This document shows, in pieces, positions 46,218 through 54,680 of a stretch of 64,000 nucleotides of DNA. A model generated the notes under the pieces. The model was not told the DNA's origin. It did no database searches and worked only from the letters and a program-made list of their open reading frames with translations. Numbering within the stretch: the first letter of the stretch is position 1; each line of letters begins with the position of its first letter. A program made the position numbers and the translations under genes. This DNA comes from Pollenia angustigena (lineage: Eukaryota; Arthropoda; Insecta; Diptera; Polleniidae): assembly GCA_930367215.1 (NCBI GenBank), contig OV884056.1, positions 48,980,308 to 49,044,307 on the forward strand, written 5' to 3'.

Positions 46218-46781
46218 GTGACGCGCAAAATAGAAAGGGACCTAAAGCTGGAGGTCCATAACACGCGTTTTCGCCTCCACGCAGCGCATGCTTTTATAAC
46301 CTTACTTGCGTTCTACATTTCAAGTTACATGCAACGCTTTTTATGCAGCAGCACCACAAGTAAAAATAAAATTTAATTTGTCAAAATCAGCTGATTTGTT
46401 CGAACGCTGCTTGTGACGCTTACAAAAGTAGAAAGTTAACCTACTTTTCGCCTCAAGGCATCTACGCTTTTGTGCATGTAACTTACTAGGTATAACTACA
46501 CAGATTCTACTTTTTTGACAGCTGCGTATGCTGCGAAAAAGCGAGTAACGCGTGGTGTGGACCTCTAGCTTAAGGGTTTTGCCATTTTAAAGATTTAAAT
46601 ACGTGTATCTTTGGTGTACCATCATTGAGCGTGTTGGTATTGGTCTCATTTGAAAGCGAAACATCTCAACCTTGTTGGTCAGCCTTGAAAACGCGCGTAG
46701 GTCGTCCCTACCTCTTGTTTTGTGTAGTTGGTTTTTACTGTTCCCTTTACCTTGCTGGTCCCTTTCTCTATGCGCTGTTAC
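46218..46781. mobile_element. MITE-like element with AGAAAGGGACC sub-ends
   Basis: Ends GTGACGCGCAAAATAGAAAG and the complement of GTAACAGCGCATAGAGAAAG. It sits in the TATATATA tail of the host repeat, so the exact duplication cannot be read. It contains a further nested MITE at 46246-46570. Confidence 0.65.
46246..46570. mobile_element. Harbinger-like MITE with AGCTGGAGGTCCA ends, TAA TSD
   Basis: Ends AGCTGGAGGTCCATAACACG and the complement of AGCTAGAGGTCCACACCACG, with TAA on both sides (46243-46245, 46571-46573). A larger member of the same family is at 58643-59689. The interior carries repeated CGCTTxxG-type CpG-rich phrases and no coding frame. Confidence 0.85.
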
Positions 46782-47671
46782 ATATATAAAACAGGATGTG
46801 TGTATGTAACGTATGGACTCCAAAACGGCTGGGCCGATTTTGATGAAATTTTCAGGGAATCTTCAGAATATTTAGGCGGGTGACACTGTGAAGTCTGATT
46901 TTTGATTTTCGGTGTGCGGGCGGAGGGGCGTGGCAAAATCTAATTTTCATATTGCACCACTAATGACATCTATATAATTTGGACGATTTTTTCTTTAAAA
47001 TTATCGCCATGGTCCAACTTTGATTTATACAAAAAGAAATTTTTTGCCCCGCCCATTTTTACGGTCACTTTTTTCGAATTACCTAAAATCAGAAAACGGC
47101 TTCATCGATTTGACAAATTTTTCTTTCAAATGGTCGTATTAATCCATTTTAAGTTTTCATCGAAAGAAAAATTTACCACGCCTACTTTTACGCCCACTTT
47201 TTCTATTAAGCGCATAACTTGAGAAAGGCTTGACCGATTTGGACGATTTTATCATTAAAATGATTACCATGGTTCAACTTATGTGTTTATGGTAAGAAAA
47301 TTTTGCCCCGCCCACTTTAACGCCCACTTTTTTTGATTTACCTAAAATCAGAAAACGGCTCCATCGATTTGACTAAATTTTCTTTCAAATGTTCGTATCT
47401 TTTTAGCAGATTTTAAAAATTAATTTGGACAGGACAACGTCTGTCGGGTCAGCTAATAAACAATAAAAGACGATGACTATCAACATTTTAGTTTTTCATC
47501 CTGGCAGACCGTTCTGGTTCTTCGCCGTTCTTCATCTAATTTACATATATAATAAAATCTATGGTCCACTATGGACCAATAACGGTGTATGAAATAAAAA
47601 AAAAAAAATAAAAATTATATTTTACCTTAATTTATCTACCAATAGAAACTTAGATCTTCGGATCGTTGTAG

Positions 47672-47744
47672 TGAAACAGACCAGAGTCCCTAGCGGGAAT
47701 CGAAACCGCAATCCCCACACTAATTGAACTAGCAAATCGGGGGC
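47672..47744 (-). mobile_element. tRNA-derived SINE fragment, copy 4
   Basis: On the minus strand GCCCCCGATTTGCTAGTTC, then GCGGTTTCGATTCCCGC (B box with one change) and GACTCTGGTCTG match the 5' half of the SINEs at 23514 and 23834. The 3' body and poly-A tail are missing. Confidence 0.75.
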
Positions 47745-48613
47745 ATCCAAAAATAAATAGTTCAGTAATTTACAACATTATCATACATATAATTTATGAT
47801 AAACGAAACTTACGCTTGACAAAAAAAAATTGGTTTTTTTTTGTAATTTAACCAAAAAAGAAATAAATAAAAATTTTTTTAATAAATTAAATTAACATAC
47901 AATTGTTAATTAAGCAAAATAAAAAATTTTTGTGTACATTCATTCATACATATGCAAATTTGAATGTGTGTATATTTATATACTCTAACAATTTGATAGA
48001 GATTTTAAAAACTTACAAATCTAGAGCTTTCAGTCTGGGGTCTGATTAAGAAATCTATCAGTTTTTGGGGGCAAAAGGGTCTTAAGAGAGAGATTTTGCG
48101 TTTAGCGAAGCGTTTAATAAAGTTACAAGTTAAATTTTATTTGTCATTTATTTTTTTTTTTTGTTGTTAAATAAATAAAATTGTCATTTTATTGTTTATT
48201 TCTATTTTTTACATTTAAAATTATAACATGTTTGTTTGTAAACAAAAATATGTAAATAAAGTTGTCAATAAAACGCAATTACATTAATTAATTAAAGCAT
48301 TTATTAATGATTGATTTCAAATTAAAATTAACTTATGAGTTTTAGACATTCATTTGATTGGTATTGTTTATCGTAGGCATTAAATTAAGTAAGGATTATT
48401 TAAACTTATTCATTTAAAAATGCATTGAGAGCATGTATTTCTATCTCATTTCAGCCTGTTTTGTTTATACCCTTCAGCACAGGTGGGAAATGTTTTTCAT
48501 TCCATTAATATTCAACTTAGCCCCTTTAAAGTATATGTACATATCGCTTATTTGCTGCAACATCGTCACAACTCAAAAATTTTAGTTTTACAGAAAACGT
48601 CTTACACTTTTTA
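47745..48613. other. AT-rich stretch, no gene recognised
   Basis: Low-complexity sequence with many TAAATAAA-like phrases. I looked here for the missing C-terminal peroxidase exon and saw no convincing candidate. Confidence 0.4.
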
Positions 48614-48831
48614 GGCCCGTTTTTACAACTTACCGATAGCTCATGGTAATACTTAATCGGCCATATAAAAAGTATTCCATTATTAAAACTTTACTTAACT
48701 TACCAGGTAGGACGAACCTTCATTTAACATATCGCACACTTTAGATTTAAGTAAAGTTTTATTCATGGAACATTTTTTATACGACCCATAAAATCCAAAC
48801 TTTAGCGTTCGGTAAGCTCTGAAAACGGGCC
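48614..48831. mobile_element. Harbinger-like MITE with GGCCCGTTTT ends, TTA TSD
   Basis: Ends GGCCCGTTTTTACAACTTAC and the complement of GGCCCGTTTTCAGAGCTTAC. TTA is duplicated at 48611-48613 and 48832-48834. Inner inverted phrases include AAAACTTTACTTAA and TTTAAGTAAAGTTTT. Confidence 0.85.
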
Positions 48832-48834
48832 TTA

Positions 48835-50005
48835 AAATAGACATTTATTTATGATTATATCATGTTTTTATTGTATGTCCTTAAGACGAGCAAATTGTTT
48901 TAATTAATAGTGCATGATTTACAAATAAAAATAGTTTATGTGTAAAAATTTTTTTTAAATGGCAATTTACAGTAAAATGTTTATAATAAATAACATTAAT
49001 TAAATTAAAATAAGTATTGTTATAAAAAAAGAACAAAAACCTTTTTTTTTTGTATTAAAAACGCCAGGCTTCGAAATCCACTTTGGGTATGTGAGGACTA
49101 TCGCATTTTAATGGTTGATTGCTGTAAAATTTACAACAAAAATTGCAAAAAAAAAAAGATTTTATTTATTTTTCTCTAGAAATGCTATAAAAAAAGCTAT
49201 AGAAACATTTTTACGAAAACCCCATACGAATTTTTTTAAGACAACAATTAAAGCTTCGTTTACAATGACAGCAACATTTTCACTTGGTGTTCACAATAAA
49301 GCAATATTTTTCCGCTACCACACACATTTTCGTATATGAAAACGTTTGCAAATTTTGTCCATATCAATATGATGTTTTTATTATCATTTTTAAAACATTT
49401 TGTTAAAATTTTCATTCGAAACTAAATAAAATTAATATAAACGTCCTTTACAGTTTCATATACATAAATCGTTGTTGAAGTAAAAGTAGGCTCGACTTTA
49501 AGAAATGTTTGTTCTAAAAATGAAGGAAAAATATATGAAATTCTTTGAGAAGTACTAAGATAGAAGAAAAAACCAAATTTTTTCTACCATTGTGAACGAA
49601 GCTTTATGGAAGGTTCGTCGAGATCGAATGAAGACTTCGCCCGCTTAACTTACATGTACATAAAAAGAAAAGATTTTAAATTTTGTTTTTGTTTAAAATG
49701 TAATTTAAGAGAAAGAATTTTTCGTTCGAAATCGACGAACATGCCCTTAATGTTGTTCCGAGTAAAATTTGCAAACGTATTCTTGATTAAAAATATGTGT
49801 GGTTGCGAAAAAAAATTAATGCTTTATTGTGAACGCCAACTGAAAATATTGCTGTCACTCTAAATCAAGCCAAATTCTATTTGTTTTGTAAAATCATGTA
49901 ATAAAAGTTTAGCAAATTATTTCCACTTAAAAAGCTGTCTTCCTTTCCTCCACTTTATCTCTCTTTTTTTTTTTTTTTTTTTTTTGTCAAATTATTTTTA
50001 CTTAC
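48835..50005. other. Downstream of the peroxidase: no exon identified
   Basis: A long T run (about 49966-49985) lies just past the last visible exon. Open frames at 49115-49339 and 49606-49863 (plus strand) have no domain. No minus-strand acceptor followed by a peroxidase-like C-terminal tail was recognised. Confidence 0.4.
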
Positions 50006-50325
50006 CCCGGAAAATCGGCTCTTACAAATGCCATGGGTGACACTTCGCCCAAACTTAAATGATCTGCATTATCACAAATAATTCGGGCCATGGTTACCTT
50101 TCTGATCTCATGCAATTGATCCATGGTGAATGCTCCCGGATTAATCGATTTGTTATATTCATAATAATAACGATCGCCCAGTTTAAAACGGGAAAATTGA
50201 TCGGCTATAATTTCTGAGAAAGTACTGCCCACTATACCATCTTCTACGGCTTTTTCCAAAAGACCACCAACCCATAAATCAATATCATCGGGAGAATGAT
50301 AGATCTGGGATAATTTGCGTCCAAT
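50006..50325 (-). CDS. Peroxidase exon 8, ends on donor overlapping a TAA
   Basis: Acceptor CCGTTTAG. Encodes residues 703-808: [32 protein letters not shown], then [13 protein letters not shown] and [10 protein letters not shown]. The exon can stop in frame at TAA (50002-50004) directly after Gly, or splice at GG followed by GTAAGT. Members of the family normally continue for 20-40 residues after this block, so splicing to an unseen exon is favoured. Confidence 0.88.
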
Positions 50326-53300
50326 CTAAACGGAAAAATAAATTTTGTTATATGCATTTTATAATCGTTTTATTTGGCTGCATGTAGTTGTTTTTAATCC
50401 ATTATAGAGTGCAAAAACCGTTAAAATGGTTTTAAAAACGCTAATGAAGTACATTAATGTTAAAAGTGTACTAGTTGAAAACAAAAGCAGCTAACTTTGA
50501 ACGATTGAAGTTGTACAATATGAAACACTTCAGTGATTAAAGGTAACATTAAGAAGTGTAACATGTATATAATGTAACATATTTTTCTCAGAAAAAAAAA
50601 ACGTCATAAGTAAAATCGTAGACTCATTTTTCCGATTCGAAAGCAATTTGATTTCTAATTCTTTCAGTCCATACTGAACGAATCATTTTTTCAGTATTGT
50701 GAAACTTAAATTAATGCTTTACAACACTGAAAAAATAATTCCGATTCATTCAGTATTGACTGAAATTATAAGATATTAATTTGCTTTCGAGTCGAGAAAG
50801 TACTCAATCACGACTGCCAGAATCAGGCCCCAGTTATTAATACCTATCAAAAGAGCGAACAAAATGAATTTAAACTAATCAAAAACTCAAAATGAGTTTT
50901 TTTGAATTAACCCCTTTTTGCCTAATGGCAAAGAATATTAAAGTATTTTTGAATATTTTTTTTATTAAAAAAATTACTCACCTCCACTGGCAATTGATTA
51001 AAACTCTGTATCTTGCGATTTCCCATCACTTCCAAGTAGTCATTGTAGCTACGTAACCCCTGGTCTCTACCACGCTGAATATTGAAAGCCGCCAAATCCA
51101 AGCCAAAAGGATTATGACCACGAAACAGAAAACGGCTCAACTATAAAATCAAAGTAAACACACAATTAAACACTCTCTCTACATATTGTTCACCCCCCCT
51201 CCCCCCCCACCCCCTTTCCCAAACGCACCCCATGTGTTATCGCACTGTCCACCTTTTGCATCGGTTGCACCAACATTGTCTTTAAAATATCATCATAAAA
51301 TGTTCTCTTTCGCATACGTGATGGATTAAACATTACATCGGGTATTTGTATGATTTCATCAATTTTACCATGTCCCTGCTGTACACGAAAACGACCATCC
51401 ACACTTGAATGACCCATCCGAAATGCTGCACCTGTAAATTCATTTGTTATGCTTGGATTTATTTCGCTATTGTAATCTGCACTGTAGCCATGATGATGGG
51501 TGGTGAGGCGAAAGCGTTTCATTTGCATGGGCCCTATGACAATCGGTAAGTATTCATTGTACGTGATGTGTTGCAATTCAGCAATGACAATGCGACGTGC
51601 TTCCTGGTAGAGTTTTTCATCGCTGGCATGTGGATTTAAGCGAGCCAATATGTCGGCAATACGATTGTGTTCTCGAGCGAAGAGTATATGAATAGCAATT
51701 AGAGAGATAATTTGATTAGTTCGGCCATCACCTGCGAAAGTGTTAAGATATACATATGTACACACATACATGTGCATTATTTAATTTAATAGAAAAGGAT
51801 TATAAATGAAGATTTAGTTACGTAAGAATTTGAAAACCTAAATGTTTTCTTAAAGTATTTTTTAATTAATTTTAGTTTTACACTTACCCGACTTGAAACA
51901 AGTCTTTCCCGGTGCATCACTCTCACACGCATGCTTATCATTTGTCAGAGGTAGCAAGTCCCTACCGAAATCATTTAACATGCGCAATTTACCACCCTTA
52001 AAAACGCGCAATTCCCGAGCTGTTTCCGAACTCGAACCATAAACCGGAGAAGCATCTAAAAAGTGAGTTACTTTGCTGCGCTGCTTGCCATAACCAGCAC
52101 GACATTCAGAACTGGTGGCCAATGATAAGCGAACAAAGTTCATGCAACGGATACCAAAAACGCCATAAAACTCATCATTCGGATCGATTTCAATGGGGAA
52201 GCAGGCAAAATGGCGACGTTCCGGTGGTAGGACGGCATCATTTTTGGCAGTACAGCATTGCACTAATTCGCCGTTTTCTGGAGGGGTGGGGGGGTGGAAG
52301 AAGTGTATGAGTTGATAGGAAAAATAAATAGCCCAATTATGAATAAAAATTACACGGGAGTTTTTTCCCCATTTTTAAAACTGAATTTACATAGGAAAAA
52401 TGGAAGAAGGGAGAAAACTCCCTGGGAATTTTTATTTATAATTGCGTTGAAAAATGTAACATAAATAATGATCTTATATCGGCACTCACCCAATCTCACC
52501 GAAGCCGATTGTGAGACATCGTGAGCCAAAAACTGTCCAAACTGCATAACCAATAAATTGTGTTTAGGATGTGGCCTATCGGCATCAGCCATTAAAAACC
52601 TCGAAATTTCTCGGGCATTTGTCAACAACGAGCCGTCTTTACTATGTTGACGTGGTGTCCATACACCATCTTCGTAGGCCGGGGGCAATAAACGTTCCAT
52701 GGGCTGACCAGCAGAACCCCAATGTGAACGAGAGGGATTGGGATTATTGCACGAGCCATCGAATGTACGATATTTGGCATTACGATTTGAACAGGGTCGG
52801 GGAGGTTGACAATTGTGAGCCAAAGGGGTTTCCTTAAAGTCAACCTCTATGTTGTTTGTAATAATGTCATCGATGGGAATTTGTTCTCTAGAAGAGGGGA
52901 AATTTTAAGATTTTTTATTCAAAACTATTTTCATATACTCAAGGTACATTTACACAAGTTAGACTCATTTGGGAGTGTAGACATGTAGCTCTATAAAAAT
53001 ACCCGACTTGACAAATTTGTCTTCATTTAAATCAAAAACAATTTAACTCACACATGTACAAATTTGACAACTAGTCTACCTTAGATATACATACTTATAC
53101 ATATATTTTTGTTTTTAATTTTTACTTTTTCGTAAACACTTGAGTGGTAATCACATGTTCCATGGCTGAATTGGTTAAATGGAAATTTTGCACATCTTCG
53201 TGGGGCGTTGAATGAAACACCATGCCATGTACGAAATCGGGTTGGCCTGGCGCGATGGGTATCATGGCAATTTGATGCATTAAATGTTCAAACTTAAGTC

Positions 53301-54624
53301 GGGCCTCTTCTATAACATGGGGTGGCATAAATGTAACAGCAGGCATGCGAGCCTTGTCCAAGCGAGTACCTTAAAATTTGCAACAACAAAAAATATTAAC
53401 ACACTTTAAGGCAACCATATTTAAATTTTGACTTAATAAACCTGTATGATTTTGTCCGGTGACACAACAGAAACCAAATTTACCACCAGCTAAATCACAT
53501 ACTTGTGGTTTTTCGTGGTCTCTCATGCGTACATGGGCGGGACATTGTATTTGGGGCACACACAATATGCCATCAGGACAGGGATCACAACTTTTTAATA
53601 AACTGGTGGTGCCATGACTTTTTTGATTAGCTGTGGGGCAAAATTAATGCAAATACATACTTAAATTAAATTTAAAATTTAAATACTTTTGATTTTATGA
53701 ATGTTTTAAAATATTTCTTAAATCTGATTTAAGCAGGGACGGACAGTAACGTTTATAAGTTTTAATTTACAAAATACTTTTTAATCATTATTTCTTGAAT
53801 TTTATTGTTTTGCTTAGAAAATAAAAGTTATTTTCTGAGTTTTATTTATTTCTCAGGAGTTAAAAATTATTTTTTAATTTTTTTTTTATTTCTCAGAAAA
53901 GAAAAATTATTTTTGGGTTATATTTTTAGAAAATAAATATTACTTTTTGGTTAGAAAATAACAGTTATTTTTTGAATTTTATTGTTTTGCCTACAACAAT
54001 AACTTGTTTTTTGCTCTATAATTAATATTAACCGATTTAATAGCGAATTTATCCTCAGAGTGCGTGCAAAAACTCTTAATTGTTAAATTAAATTAATTTA
54101 ATTATATTTTATTCAATTTAAAAATAACGTTTTTCTTAGCAAAAAAATAATACCTTTTTATTTCTGAGGAATAAAAAAACTCAAAAAAAAATTTTATTTC
54201 CTAAGGAAAAAATAGAACTTATGTGCTGTTTTCACAACACAAGTTATTGAACGTGTAGTAAAATTTATGTATATAAAAATTACTCAGTTTTTTTGATTGT
54301 TTTTAATATAAATTTTACTATACGTTCAATCACTTGTGTTGTGGAAACAGCACATTAGAATACCATCAGTAAAGTTGGTTTTTGAATAAAACTTAAAAAA
54401 ATATAAATTAATAAATCTAAAGGTAGTCCATATAACAAGGATTATCTAGGTGTATTCCTTATGCATGAAGCACTAAATTTTAGTTTGATTTTTTTATTTA
54501 GTTTAACTGCCTGTTTTTATTTCAACATTTTTATACCCTCCACCACAATTAGTTGTGAAGAGGGTATATTAAGTTTATCATTCCGTGTGAAACTTTTTTA
54601 TTATTCATCTCAGACCCCATATTA

Positions 54625-54680
<56 letters not shown>

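Larger units (their letters stand above)
46208..47455 (-). repeat. AGCTGACCCGACAGACGTTG-type repeat, copy B, interrupted
   Basis: Reading the minus strand from 47455: TAGCTGACCCGACAGACGTT, then the same blocks as 35444-36060 (GGAGCCGTTTTCTG, CCACTTTTTC-type phrases), ending CACATCCTGTTTTATATATG. The last bases of the tail (ATATATAGATT) are displaced to 46207-46217 by a nested element at 46218-46781. Confidence 0.8.

Noticed and set aside
49606..49863. 85-codon plus-strand frame next to the peroxidase
   Set aside because: No domain, no splice sites, and its composition follows the local A/T bias.
49930..49945. AAGACAG as acceptor for the missing last peroxidase exon
   Set aside because: It is preceded by purines rather than a pyrimidine tract, and the following frame stops within two codons.
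52571..52837. Plus-strand open frames opposite peroxidase exon 4
   Set aside because: Shadows of the real minus-strand exon, which has domain motifs and consistent splice phases.
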